A stretch of DNA of 64,000 bases from Methanospirillum stamsii (GCF_003173335.1 NZ_QGMZ01000016.1:1-64000), one strand, 5' to 3'. Numbered from the stretch's first letter, positions 44,751 to 54,314 are shown. Numbers and translations: made by a program. Notes: generated by a model from the sequence alone, not told the origin.

Positions 44751-45272
44751 ATGAAGGAATATTCATCAATATGTCAGAGTTGTGCCATGCCATTCATGAA
44801 AGATGAAGATCATGGAACAGAACAGGACGGAAGACTGTCAGATCTGTATTGCAGATACTGTTATCAGAATGGAGAATTCACCGATAAAGACAGTACAGTT
44901 GAAAAAATGGCTGAACTAGGAGCAGGTATGATCTCCCAGATGTATGGGATGCCAATAGAAAAAGCCAGGGTTTTCATGACCAGTCAGATTAAAACTCTGA
45001 AACGGTGGAGCGGCAGGATTATTCCATCCTGTCAGAGTTGTGGTATGCCTCTCTTTTCTCCGGAGGATGCAGGAACTGAAAAAGACGGAACACCCAGTTC
45101 TCTTTATTGCTTACATTGTTATCAACATGGAGCCTTTACCGAGCCTGATTTGACACAGGAAGAGATGGTTAAAAAGTGTGCTCCATTCCTTGTTGGACAA
45201 TTTGAAATGCCATTAGAAAAAGCAGAAGAGATGTCAAAAATATATACTTCCACCCTCTCAAGATGGAAATAA
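44751..45272 (+). CDS. duplicated zinc-ribbon protein
   Basis: This 173-residue protein consists of two homologous halves. Each begins with CQSCxMP (ICQSCAMPFM, SCQSCGMPLF), then GTExDG, LYCxxCYQxGxFT with a second cysteine pair, and a helical end (EKARVFMTSQIKTLKRW; EKAEEMSKIYTSTLSRW). Such putative zinc-ribbon domains occur mostly as single units; here two are fused. GGAGG precedes ATG 44751. Its function is unknown; zinc binding is inferred from the four cysteines in each half. It may bind nucleic acid or act as a subunit adaptor. Confidence 0.8.
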   Translation: MKEYSSICQSCAMPFMKDEDHGTEQDGRLSDLYCRYCYQNGEFTDKDSTVEKMAELGAGMISQMYGMPIEKARVFMTSQIKTLKRWSGRIIPSCQSCGMPLFSPEDAGTEKDGTPSSLYCLHCYQHGAFTEPDLTQEEMVKKCAPFLVGQFEMPLEKAEEMSKIYTSTLSRWK

Positions 45273-45280
45273 TGACTCTG

Positions 45281-46705
45281 TCACCCAAGAGTGACAAACA
45301 TCATTACTTCTGCATCCTGGAAGGGCTCCTCAGGATTCCCATAATAAAATGAAACGTCATCTCCTGTCTGAAGATTAAATATATTCAAGCCTTCATCAGG
45401 ATTTTCGTAATCACGAAGGGTATTTCCATTTACCCTTACAAACCAGATTTTACTGGCCGTGGAGAAATATTCATTAATCCCGTCAACAATTAGGATCTTT
45501 CCTTTTCTCATTCCACGATCATCGATACTGATATTATTTAATATTTTATCGTTAAAAAGCAGGTGAAGCAATCCCAATGGGGTTTTAGCAGGGATCTCAT
45601 AATCAAGGCCGGAATTCACCGTCACATTGACTGTTCCCTCCGGAAGCGTGTAAACTCCGGAATAGAGAACACCATTATCATCTGTTGTTGCATTTGTGGT
45701 TTCAGGTACCGGGGTTTCACTTTCTACTATTTGAGAGTCAGTCGTGTTATTGATAATAGCAGGTTCTGTAGTTACTGTGGGTGTGACTGTCGGAACCGCT
45801 GTGACCTCGACAACCGGAGCAGTGGTGGGAAGAACCGTTGGAACTGCAGTGACCTCAACTACAGGAGTAGCAGTGGGAAGAACTGTAGGAACCGCAGTAA
45901 CCTCAACTACCGGAGCAGAGGTTGGAAGAACCGTAGGAACCGCAGTAACCTCAACTACAGGAGCAGTGCTGGGAAGAACCGTAGGAACTGCAGTAACCTC
46001 GACCACCGGAGTAGCAGTGGTATTAACCATCGGAATCGTAGTTACCTCAACTACAGGAGCGGTGGTTGGAATGGCAGTTGGAACCGTTGTTATCTCAATC
46101 GTAGGGATAATTACAGGAACTGGTTGTTGAATAACCTGGTAAGATGCCGGCATCTGAAGAGGAGAGAGGTACTGCATCATTCCATTTTTGTTACCAATCT
46201 GGACCCAGATCAGGGCTTTTGCAGCTCCAACCGGCAAGGTAGGATCTCCATATGCAAATAAAATATCATCCCCATCAGCAAGCTTAAAAGTATTGATTCC
46301 CTCTTTTGCCGGAAGAAGGAATTCACGAAGCTGGACGCCATTAACAGTAATATACCAGGTATCATATTCTGAAACAGTGTACGAATTGACACCATCAAGC
46401 GTGAATACCCCTCTTTTTTCCAGCAACTCATCGCCGACACGATATTCCCCAATCATCCCCGTTCCGGCCAGAGCCTGTATTATTCCCACCGGAGACATGG
46501 CAGGCACCTGATACAGGATACCTGAATCTGCACGTATTGAAACATTCCCATCTCCATATGGAATCTGTCCCGAAAAGACCACGACCTGATTCTGAACCGG
46601 TTGAACAACAGTCCCGGCTCCGGCACACAGACACACGAAGCACGAGATCACCACAGCAAACCAGACAATCAAAACCAACTGATATGAATAACCCCTTTCC
46701 TTCAT
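45281..46705 (-). CDS. exported protein with twin DUF4430-like domains and Thr/Pro-rich repeats
   Basis: This 474-residue protein begins with a signal peptide (LVLIVWFAVVISCFVCLCAG). The N-terminal domain (about 35-175) and C-terminal domain (about 345-474) are homologous: IPYGDGNVSIRADSGILYQV / LPEGTVNVTVNSGLDYEI, then a W-x-V-x-VNG and GDDxxFxYG pattern typical of the DUF4430 (transcobalamin C-terminal-like) fold. Between them is a linker of 16-residue units (VEVTAVPTVLPTTAPV), seven to eight times, probably a glycosylated stalk. A 48-bp DNA period at 45790-46100 encodes it. ATG 46705 has GAGGGA upstream. It is a surface protein and may bind ligands; the substrate is unknown. Confidence 0.75.
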   Translation of the reverse strand: MKERGYSYQLVLIVWFAVVISCFVCLCAGAGTVVQPVQNQVVVFSGQIPYGDGNVSIRADSGILYQVPAMSPVGIIQALAGTGMIGEYRVGDELLEKRGVFTLDGVNSYTVSEYDTWYITVNGVQLREFLLPAKEGINTFKLADGDDILFAYGDPTLPVGAAKALIWVQIGNKNGMMQYLSPLQMPASYQVIQQPVPVIIPTIEITTVPTAIPTTAPVVEVTTIPMVNTTATPVVEVTAVPTVLPSTAPVVEVTAVPTVLPTSAPVVEVTAVPTVLPTATPVVEVTAVPTVLPTTAPVVEVTAVPTVTPTVTTEPAIINNTTDSQIVESETPVPETTNATTDDNGVLYSGVYTLPEGTVNVTVNSGLDYEIPAKTPLGLLHLLFNDKILNNISIDDRGMRKGKILIVDGINEYFSTASKIWFVRVNGNTLRDYENPDEGLNIFNLQTGDDVSFYYGNPEEPFQDAEVMMFVTLG

Positions 46706-46882
46706 CAGGTTTCCCTCTGTCAGAAATCCACTCAATGACTGTAAGAATGGTAGACGGTGAAATATTTAAGAGATTTGGAGAGGTTTTTATTTCACGGGTA
46801 AAAAACCCGCAAAATTCACGGTAATTATTATGTATAGAAAGGAATTATTAAAAAAGCGGCAGACAATTATGAGGTATAAGCC

Positions 46883-47407
46883 ATGGCAAAACAGTGGGAC
46901 GGTTTGCTTTTTCGAAGAGTATCTCTTCCGGATTACATGATCGGAAGGATGTATCTTCATCCGATGCCTGGCAGATTTGAAAAAATCACTCAATTTGTAA
47001 ATGAACTGGAACAGAAAAACATACGGAAGATAATATGCCTTACTGGATTAGAAGAGATATCAAGAATATCCCCTGATTATCATGCCCTGATAAAGAAGCA
47101 CCATGACAATTTTCATATTGAATGCTTTCCGATTCCGGATTTTGGTGTTCCGGATGACCCGGAAGCGTTTTTAAGGCTTGCGAGATTGTCTTCTGACCAG
47201 GTAAAAACCGGAGAGGCAGTATTAATCCATTGTGGGATGGGCATTGGCAGGACAGGATTATTTGGAGTACTTCTGCTCATGGTATCCGGACTTACGCGTA
47301 AAGATGCAGAATTTGCTATCCAGTCAGCAGGAGCCGGGGTTCAGACAAATTCCCAAAAGGAATTCATCAGCTGGGCAGAATCAAGAATGGATGATCTGAA
47401 AAAATGA
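46883..47407 (+). CDS. dual-specificity protein phosphatase
   Basis: This 174-residue cytoplasmic protein has the phosphatase P-loop HCGMGIGRTG (C117, R123) and a general-acid Asp in IPDFGVPDD (D86). CX5R in this context defines the cysteine-based DSP/PTP family, which removes phosphate from Ser, Thr or Tyr, and sometimes from lipids or RNA. The helix after the P-loop (LFGVLLLMVSGLTRKDAEFA) is well preserved. It stands alone and converges with the TPR gene. The target is unknown. Confidence 0.9.
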   Translation: MAKQWDGLLFRRVSLPDYMIGRMYLHPMPGRFEKITQFVNELEQKNIRKIICLTGLEEISRISPDYHALIKKHHDNFHIECFPIPDFGVPDDPEAFLRLARLSSDQVKTGEAVLIHCGMGIGRTGLFGVLLLMVSGLTRKDAEFAIQSAGAGVQTNSQKEFISWAESRMDDLKK

Positions 47408-47450
47408 GAGAAAAAATAGAAAAACATCTGCAGTTCCGGTACCAGATAGA

Positions 47451-50400
47451 CTATGATGCCGGAGTGTTTTTCTGCTGAAGATACCGCATCTTCCTTGACA
47501 GTAAAAGCCCAATAGATGGATCGCCACCCAGTGAAAATGTCCGTTCATGAGCTACTGCTGCTTCTTCAAACCTTCCTGCATTTTGCAGGGAATCAGCTTT
47601 TAAAAACCATGCATGGGCGTTTGAGTCATCTGCAGCAAGAATACGCTCGAGGGCTGCTGCAGCGGCATCGTGATCTGCGGTAATCCAGAGTAATTCAGCA
47701 TATAATAACCAGGCCTCATTATTTTCCGGAGCTTTATCTATTACACGCCGGATAAGAGAAAGTGCTTCAGAATAGGTATCAGAGTCATAGAGTGTCTTCA
47801 CTCTTGATAGCAGAAGGACAGGATCATCCGGAATCTGACGAAGCGCTTCCTCCACGGCGTGTGCTGCAGCTTCTTCCCGACCCAGGGACTGCTCAATTTC
47901 AGCTTTTAGTTGCCATGCTTTTGCATTATCCGGATCCTTTTCAAGCACCTGGTCAAGAGAAGGAATTGCAGAATCAAGTTCTCCGGATTTAAAAAGACTT
48001 TGTGCATACCGGAATAACAAATCTGTATCTACCGGCTTTAAAAGAACCGCCTGTGATAATGCAGCAGATGCAGGGGAAAACTGACCCTGATTATAGAGAG
48101 CTTTACCCTTCATTTCCCAGATTTCAGGATCATCCGGGACAACTTCGAGATACTGCTCAAGGCGTGGGATTGATAACGCACATTTACCTGACCGATATAA
48201 GGAAATACCAAGCCTTCTGATAAGGTCCGGATCCTCCTGTACGAATTCGGATGCTTTTTCATAACATTCAGATGCCAGTTCATACTGCATAAGTGCTTCA
48301 TGGGCAGCGCCTTTTCGTTTCCATAACTCGCCATTCTGGGGATCAGATGAGAGTACTCTTCCAAGAATATCTATTGCTTCGGAGTACTTTTCCGCCTCAT
48401 AGAGCACAATACCCTGTAATGATAACAATTTCTTATTATTTGGCGCATATTTACAGGCCTCTGAAAGAGCATTGGCAGCTTCTTCAAACAGACCCTGAGC
48501 ACGTTCGATTTCTGCTTTGAGTTTCCATAATTCCGGATTCTTCTCATCGCGGGACAAGAGTCGGGTTACTTTAGTATATGCCTCACGAAACTGGCCGGTA
48601 TGATACAAAGCCCTTGCGTACCCAAACAGAACCATGGCATCATTAGATTGAGGTTCAGTTATCAGAGCATATGTCTGACATGCTCCCCGGTATGAACCAA
48701 TAGATGCCTGGATTCTGGCTTTTATAATGAGAGAGTCGGCATTGGACGGAGAGAGTTCAAGAGCTTTTCCAATGGATTGAAGTGCATCAGAGAATGATTT
48801 CCGGGAGTTCTGGACATCTGCGAGGAGATACCAGGCCTCAAATAACTGGTCATTGATTGCCAGAGAGTGCTTTAAAATAAATTCTGCTTTTTGCAGTTCT
48901 TTCAAAGATACAAGAGCTTTTGCATGATAAAACCATGCCTGGTAATCTTCAGGATTGTTATCTTCAACCTGTTCAAAACAGGTGATCGCTTCATGAAATT
49001 GAAAGAGTTCAAGAAGTGTAAGCCCTTCCCAAAAAAAGGAGTCATAGTGATCCTTATCTAATTTTAAGGCTTCCCTGAAATGATGAAGAGCTGCTTCGTA
49101 TTGTTTTAACTCGTACTGAGCAACACCCAGGAGGAACAGAACTTCAGCATCAGGCCCGAAAAGTTCAATAAACCGTTCACATGCCTTTATTACCTTATTA
49201 TTTTCGTGCTCATAGGCAAGAGCGTTCAGATAAATAAGCCAGCTGTCGACAGGAATCGGACCTCTTTTACAGGCACGTTCAAATGAGACTACAGACTGAT
49301 CGTATTCTCCGAGCTCAAAACTGGTGATCGCATGATTCAACCAGGACTCCGGTCTTGAACTTTTTGCTTCTGCAGCATGTTCAAATGACTCAAGTGCTGC
49401 CGGGTGGCTGTCAAGAAGCCGTAGAGCAAGACCACGCTGATTCCAGGCAACGGTATTTTCAGGATCCAGTTCCAGGGCTTTTTCATATGCCGCGATAGCA
49501 TCCTGGTATTGTCCGCGTTCAGTCTGAGTATCGCCAAGCATTATCCAGGGGTTAACTTTCTTTGGGTTTAGCTGGGTTGCATGAGTATATGCTGCTGCAG
49601 CCCGGCTGAACTCATACTGGGCTGTTGCTACCATTCCGATGCCAATCCAGGCATTAAAATTTTTGGGGTTTAATTTTAATGACTGCTGAAATGATTTCAT
49701 AGAGTCTTTGTACCATTTTAATTTGTACAGAGCCGCCCCATGGTTGTGCCATACAGAGGAATTATCCGGACCTAATTGTAATGCACGATTAAATGCCTGT
49801 AATGCACTATCATATTTTTTCAGGTGCATAAGGGTCAGACCATGATTATTATAAAAGGTAACAGACTCCTGACCTTCATTTACAATCTGGTTTAATATAT
49901 CAGTAACAGTAGATTTGTCATCAGAACATTCCGCTTTCAGAATAGAATAAGTATACCGGGTCTCAAGATCCCAGGGCTCAATTTTTAGTGCCTGTTCATA
50001 TGCTCCAATCGCCTGAGAGATATCACCCAAATCTGCATAGAGATCTGCAATCATCCTCCATGCATCAGCATATTCCTGATCAATTTTTAACGCTTTTTTT
50101 AAGGCATCAATAGCCTGATCACGTTCTTCTAAATGGACAAGGGTATTTGCCAGCCCAAAAAAAGCAACCGGATCATCAGGGTTTATTTCGATGGCAAAAG
50201 AATACGCATCCAGTCCGTCCTGGTATTCTCCAAGTTGTACATGAGAATATCCCTTCAGCACCCATACTTCTGCCTGGTCTGCCCCCCAGTCAATAGCCAT
50301 ATCCAGGTCAGATAATGCATCTTTAAACTTAGCCAGGGCAAGAAAACAGGCTCCCCGGTACATCCAGCCCTGTGGATTGTCGGATTCACGATCAACAACC

Positions 50401-50663
50401 CGGGTTAATACCGGGATTGCTTCTTTATACATCCCGACTTCATGCATGGAAATTCCAAGACGAAGTTCTGCATTCAGGTTGTCCGGGTCATACTTGAGAG
50501 CGTTCCGGTACATCTTGATGGCATCACGGTGGCGTTCCTGCTTTGCCAGGACATAACCAGTCTGAAACCATAGTTCGGAATTTTCAGGATCGACACGGAG
50601 ACCTTCTTTGAATGCGTAGTATGCCCGGTCATATTGGTCTTTTTTGAGGAACGCCATCCCCAT
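47451..50663 (-). CDS. 1070-residue protein made almost only of TPR repeats
   Basis: Nearly the entire length is built of 34-residue tetratricopeptide repeats, about 30 of them, each with the W-x-x-x-G-x-x-L-x-x-x-x-x-y-x-x-A-x-x-x-F...P pattern (for example AFKEGLRVDPENSELWFQTG and ALELDPENTVAWNQRGLALR). There is no signal peptide, membrane helix or enzymatic domain, so it should be a cytoplasmic superhelix that gathers partner proteins. Repeats are moderately diverged, so this is an old array. The start at 50663 opens directly with a repeat (MGMAFLKKDQYDRAYYAF), so translation could begin a little further upstream. Confidence 0.92.
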   Translation of the reverse strand: MGMAFLKKDQYDRAYYAFKEGLRVDPENSELWFQTGYVLAKQERHRDAIKMYRNALKYDPDNLNAELRLGISMHEVGMYKEAIPVLTRVVDRESDNPQGWMYRGACFLALAKFKDALSDLDMAIDWGADQAEVWVLKGYSHVQLGEYQDGLDAYSFAIEINPDDPVAFFGLANTLVHLEERDQAIDALKKALKIDQEYADAWRMIADLYADLGDISQAIGAYEQALKIEPWDLETRYTYSILKAECSDDKSTVTDILNQIVNEGQESVTFYNNHGLTLMHLKKYDSALQAFNRALQLGPDNSSVWHNHGAALYKLKWYKDSMKSFQQSLKLNPKNFNAWIGIGMVATAQYEFSRAAAAYTHATQLNPKKVNPWIMLGDTQTERGQYQDAIAAYEKALELDPENTVAWNQRGLALRLLDSHPAALESFEHAAEAKSSRPESWLNHAITSFELGEYDQSVVSFERACKRGPIPVDSWLIYLNALAYEHENNKVIKACERFIELFGPDAEVLFLLGVAQYELKQYEAALHHFREALKLDKDHYDSFFWEGLTLLELFQFHEAITCFEQVEDNNPEDYQAWFYHAKALVSLKELQKAEFILKHSLAINDQLFEAWYLLADVQNSRKSFSDALQSIGKALELSPSNADSLIIKARIQASIGSYRGACQTYALITEPQSNDAMVLFGYARALYHTGQFREAYTKVTRLLSRDEKNPELWKLKAEIERAQGLFEEAANALSEACKYAPNNKKLLSLQGIVLYEAEKYSEAIDILGRVLSSDPQNGELWKRKGAAHEALMQYELASECYEKASEFVQEDPDLIRRLGISLYRSGKCALSIPRLEQYLEVVPDDPEIWEMKGKALYNQGQFSPASAALSQAVLLKPVDTDLLFRYAQSLFKSGELDSAIPSLDQVLEKDPDNAKAWQLKAEIEQSLGREEAAAHAVEEALRQIPDDPVLLLSRVKTLYDSDTYSEALSLIRRVIDKAPENNEAWLLYAELLWITADHDAAAAALERILAADDSNAHAWFLKADSLQNAGRFEEAAVAHERTFSLGGDPSIGLLLSRKMRYLQQKNTPAS

Positions 50664-50906
50664 TGAAAGCCATTTCTGAACTTTCTCAGATATTCCTGTC
50701 TCTTTTATAGGACATATCCCCTGGTACGTAGCATATGGTTATTTTGTCTGCCCAGATACTGCATATGATACATCAATCATATGAGGAATATACTATTCCA
50801 TTATCGTCAGTATCAAAGAGGAGGATCTTCGAAAAAATCCTGTTTTTATCACAACAATTTATCGCAATTATTCAAAGATTTTTTTTCCGGAACCAAAGAC
50901 GAAAAA

Positions 50907-51359
50907 TTAAATTTTTTCTATCGAACAGGTTATCCATTCCTGGTTAAAAGACGGGGAATATTTCCGGTAAAAATTGATCGCTGGCTCATTCCAGTCAAGA
51001 ACCTGCCAGAGAACCCCATTCAGATTTTTTCTTTTTGCATCAGCAAGGACTGCATCAAACAGTTTTTTTCCAATACCAAGGCCTCGGTATTCCTTTGTTA
51101 CGACGATATCTTCCAGATATAGCCGCTTCCCTTTCCAGGTTGAGTATCGAATATAATATAACGCAAATCCAACAATCATTCCATCAGTTTCTGCAACAAA
51201 AGCCCACCAGACCGGAGATTCCCCAAATCCGGATTCTTCAAAATGATTAAGGGATACCTCTACTTCATGAAGTGCCCGTTCATATTCTGCAAGTTCGCGG
51301 ATGAGTTCCAAAAGTCGTGGACAGTCAGGAAGAATTGCAGGACGAATAGTTATGTTCAT
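50907..51359 (-). CDS. GNAT acetyltransferase, SSAT-like
   Basis: This 150-residue protein has an acetyl-CoA-binding motif VVTKEYRGLGIGKKLFDAVL and a substrate part (ITIRPAILPDCPRLLELIRE, LAEYERALHEVE) that resembles diamine/spermidine N-acetyltransferases. The C-terminal VLDWNEPAINFYRKY is also standard. The acetyl acceptor may be a polyamine or thialysine, but this cannot be decided from sequence. It is transcribed away from the MarR gene at 51474. Confidence 0.9.
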   Translation of the reverse strand: MNITIRPAILPDCPRLLELIRELAEYERALHEVEVSLNHFEESGFGESPVWWAFVAETDGMIVGFALYYIRYSTWKGKRLYLEDIVVTKEYRGLGIGKKLFDAVLADAKRKNLNGVLWQVLDWNEPAINFYRKYSPSFNQEWITCSIEKI

Positions 51360-51473
51360 CAGTCTCTAATATTTTGTATTTACAAGGTAATATCCATTAG
51401 TCAGAGAAATTGGGAAAACTTATTCTCTCAAAAAACCATACGGCCGGAAATTTAAAAATTCAAGGCAGAATTC

Positions 51474-51977
51474 ATGGCATCTCAAAAAACATATGCAGAA
51501 TTAACAGATATCCTAATCAGGGTAATAAACCAGGCGGTCCAGATAGAACATATTCCTGTTGATTTAGGCCAGGGGGAAAAACTTACTCCATCAGAAATAC
51601 ACATCATCGATATTGCAGGCAGATTTCCGGAAGAGAATTTAAAATCTATTGCAGCAAGATTGGGAGTCACAAAGGGAGCTATTTCTCAGATGGTTAAAAA
51701 ACTGGAGGAAAAACAATATTTACACAGAAAAAAAAGTGAGGATAATAAAAAAACAGTTTTTATTGAACTTACTGAATCCGGAAAAATCGTATTTAACTGG
51801 CACTCAAACCTCCATGACAGAATTTATGCAGAATTCCAGGAAGAATTATTTGAATTTCAGGATGAGGATCTTATCACAGCAATCGGGATCCTAAAAAAAT
51901 ACGAACAGATTCTTAAAAACAGCATCAGAATCAGAGATCATCATAACCCTATGAAAGATAGCGGGAAAATTTTATAG
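51474..51977 (+). CDS. MarR-family transcriptional regulator
   Basis: This 167-residue regulator has a winged helix (SEIHIIDIAGRFPEENLKSI, AARLGVTKGAISQMVKKLEE, wing HRKKSEDNKKTVFIELTESG) and dimerising end helices. It is followed after 22 bases by a GNAT acetyltransferase, with a perfect palindrome across the junction (51974-51994) that could be its operator. The pair resembles small resistance or detoxification operons in which a MarR protein controls a modifying enzyme. Confidence 0.9.
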   Translation: MASQKTYAELTDILIRVINQAVQIEHIPVDLGQGEKLTPSEIHIIDIAGRFPEENLKSIAARLGVTKGAISQMVKKLEEKQYLHRKKSEDNKKTVFIELTESGKIVFNWHSNLHDRIYAEFQEELFEFQDEDLITAIGILKKYEQILKNSIRIRDHHNPMKDSGKIL

Positions 51978-51994
51978 TTTAGAGTCTAAACTAT
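51974..51994. promoter_or_regulatory. perfect palindrome between the MarR and acetyltransferase genes
   Basis: TAGTTTAGAGTCTAAACTA (51975-51993), extended by one A/T pair on each side, is a perfect inverted repeat with a single central base. It overlaps the MarR stop codon and ends six bases before the ATG at 52000. Symmetry and size fit a MarR dimer; as an RNA hairpin it could alternatively act on translation. Confidence 0.55.
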
Positions 51995-51999
51995 TTTCG

Positions 52000-52518
52000 A
52001 TGACACTAAAAGATACTCAAGATTTTCTGTATTCTCAAATTTCTACAGAAGATGGAGAAGAAATTATCAGGATATTTAATTATTACATCGAGAATTCTGA
52101 TGCCGCCTTTTTAGAAAGTTCCGTCACAATCTCATTTTTTGAACAATTAAAGCCATTGCTTGAACACTACCCAAACGTTGCGGTTTGGGAGAGTTATGGA
52201 AATTTCATCGGTTTTGGATTGATGAGACCACATAATCCTCTTCCGGCATTTAAACAAACAGTAATAATCACCTATTTTATTGACCCCGGATACACAGGCA
52301 AAGGAATTGGAACAGAACTCCTTCAGATTCTGGAAACAAAGGCCAGGGAGAAGGGTATAAAAACTATTCTAGCCGAAATATCATCCAGAAATGAAGGGAG
52401 TATCAGATTTCATGAACATCATGGATTTACGATACAGGGTAGGTTTATTGAGGTTGGAATAAAAAATGGGATTCCTTTTGATACTATATGGATGCAAAAA
52501 AATATTCATTGTCAGTAA
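52000..52518 (+). CDS. GNAT acetyltransferase, phosphinothricin-acetyltransferase-like
   Basis: This 172-residue protein has IFNYYIENSDAAFLESSVTI, the acetyl-CoA loop DPGYTGKGIGTELLQILETK, ILAEISSRNEGSIRFHEHHG and F-T-x-x-GRF-x-E-V-G near the end. These are hallmarks of the PAT/MddA subfamily that acetylates small amines such as phosphinothricin or methionine sulfoximine. The start is ATG 52000, just past a perfect palindrome. It is probably regulated by the MarR protein upstream, and a hairpin terminator follows. Confidence 0.88.
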   Translation: MTLKDTQDFLYSQISTEDGEEIIRIFNYYIENSDAAFLESSVTISFFEQLKPLLEHYPNVAVWESYGNFIGFGLMRPHNPLPAFKQTVIITYFIDPGYTGKGIGTELLQILETKAREKGIKTILAEISSRNEGSIRFHEHHGFTIQGRFIEVGIKNGIPFDTIWMQKNIHCQ

Positions 52519-52523
52519 ATCAA

Positions 52524-52549
52524 AAACCGCGGATTAATAAGCGCGGTTT
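52524..52549 (+). terminator. hairpin after the acetyltransferase gene
   Basis: AAACCGCG and CGCGGTTT are perfect complements separated by a 10-base loop, beginning five bases after the stop codon. This 8-bp GC-containing stem is the strongest hairpin seen near a gene end in this part of the window. Confidence 0.55.
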
Positions 52550-52723
52550 CAGGAGAATAAAGTAAGAGGGATGAGATAGAAGGGATAAAAAGAAAACCAC
52601 AGGATTGGTAAGACATTTTTTTTATGCTTTTTTGCCTTGACAAGTATCAGGGTCTTTTTTTGAGTCAATATACCGCAAATTTTATAAATTTTTTTAGTGA
52701 TATTAAAAGCAGGATATATTTTT

Positions 52724-54304
52724 ATGAAATATAATGGCAAGGTGTTGTTATTAATCGGGGTAGAGATATTATTGGTATCTTTTCTGATTATCGGTCAATC
52801 GGTGGGTGATGACTCACAACTGTTGATCCCCTATGAGGATATCGCAAAACCAATCCCGGGTGTTCCAATTCACCCGATAATGGACATATCGGTAAAACAA
52901 GCTGAAGAACACCATAAAAAGATGGTTGAATCTCCACATGCTCACACTTTTTTACCGGCATCCATCCAGATGATACCGGAGTATAAACCTAAAGGGAGTG
53001 TTAACCTGCTCCAGTATTACGCGTATAATCCCGAAGAGCGAGATCAGGGAACCTGTGGGAATTGCTGGGTCTGGTCAGGAACCGCTTCAGCTGCAATTCA
53101 ACATGGAATAAAAAACAGTATCACCGATGATCTCTCAGTTCAACTTTTTAATTCGTATTATCAGAGTGGGGGAACTGATACCGTTGGTGCATGTTGTGGG
53201 GGATTCATGGATGTTTTTGCAGACGTATATGAAAAAATCGGGTATTTCATACCTCTGACAAATAAGGGAGCAGAATATTATGACCGCAACGCAACCACCT
53301 GCAAATCACAAAAACAATTGAATGAAATTGACACGAATTTCAGTTATCCGATAAAATCAATCAATTATGGTGCAATAGACACTACATCATCAAATTCAGA
53401 TGCAATAATCAATATAAAAAGAATGCTCGATTCAGGATATCCAGTTGATATTGCTGCATATTTTACTTCTGAAGAATATACTGCATTCAATAATTTCTGG
53501 TCATTGTATACTGAAGATTATTTATTCCAGTGGGGAGGAGTGGAAGCAAACCGGACAAATTCTGGTGGCCATGAGATGCTTATCATCGGGTATGAAGATG
53601 ACACTGTTTTACCATACTGGGAAATTCTGAACAGCTGGGGTACTGCAGATGGGAACCGGACAAGAGGAACATTTAGAATGCCTCAGAATATTGATTATGT
53701 CAATTCATACGTAAATATCGGTGGAGAAAGATATGCCCAGTTTACCTTCGATGTGGTTGACGTTGAATTTGAAAATTATTCACCGGTTCCAACCCAGACG
53801 CCTGATCCTTCTGTTCCATTAACAGCATCTTTCTCTCTTGACAAATCATCAGGAGTCATCCCCTTATTTGTCAATTTCACCAGTTCATCGACCGGAGCTC
53901 CGGAACACTGGAACTGGGATTTTGGAGATAACTCGTATTCTACTCTAAAAAATCCACGGCATTTATACATGGTACCTGGAAATTATAATGTCACGTTATC
54001 CGTAACCAGAGGGGGTCTGACTTCAGTAACAATGCCGGTTACAATACATGTAAAACCGCCTTACCAGCCGGTAAAAGCCTTCCCGGATGAGAAGGGAGGA
54101 TCTTATCCCGTTCCAACCGATGATGATGATGATGGCCTGTTTGAGGACATTAACGGGAACGGATGGCTTGAATATGGTGACCCGAAACTGTTGTTTGAGC
54201 AGATTTCATATGCCATAAATTCAGAACCGGTCACTCAATTTGACTTTGATGGTAGCGGTTTTATCGGATATGGTGATGTGGTGAAATTATACCAGATGGT
54301 ATGA
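52724..54304 (+). CDS. exported papain-like cysteine protease with PKD and dockerin-like domains
   Basis: This 526-residue protein has an N-terminal signal or anchor (VLLLIGVEILLVSFLIIGQS). Residues about 90-350 are a C1A (papain) peptidase: QGTCGNCWVWSGTA with catalytic C114, GGHEMLIIGYEDD with H283 and ILNSWGT with N303; QG-x-CG-x-CW gives the oxyanion Gln. A short propeptide-like part precedes it. A PKD domain follows (364-444: NWDFGDNSYSTLKNPRHLY), then a dockerin-like end (465-526) with two calcium loops (DDDGLFEDINGNG and DFDGSGFIGYGD). It is secreted and may dock onto the cohesin-like protein encoded next. AGGA precedes ATG 52724. Confidence 0.85.
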   Translation: MKYNGKVLLLIGVEILLVSFLIIGQSVGDDSQLLIPYEDIAKPIPGVPIHPIMDISVKQAEEHHKKMVESPHAHTFLPASIQMIPEYKPKGSVNLLQYYAYNPEERDQGTCGNCWVWSGTASAAIQHGIKNSITDDLSVQLFNSYYQSGGTDTVGACCGGFMDVFADVYEKIGYFIPLTNKGAEYYDRNATTCKSQKQLNEIDTNFSYPIKSINYGAIDTTSSNSDAIINIKRMLDSGYPVDIAAYFTSEEYTAFNNFWSLYTEDYLFQWGGVEANRTNSGGHEMLIIGYEDDTVLPYWEILNSWGTADGNRTRGTFRMPQNIDYVNSYVNIGGERYAQFTFDVVDVEFENYSPVPTQTPDPSVPLTASFSLDKSSGVIPLFVNFTSSSTGAPEHWNWDFGDNSYSTLKNPRHLYMVPGNYNVTLSVTRGGLTSVTMPVTIHVKPPYQPVKAFPDEKGGSYPVPTDDDDDGLFEDINGNGWLEYGDPKLLFEQISYAINSEPVTQFDFDGSGFIGYGDVVKLYQMV

Positions 54305-54314
54305 GGTATTAATC

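Noticed and set aside
45744-46130. Plus-strand ORF of repeated VGTAVTSTTGA
   Set aside because: It is the antisense shadow of the Thr/Pro-rich repeat linker in the exported protein at 45281-46705; it has no start signal and its repeat comes from the 48-bp DNA period.
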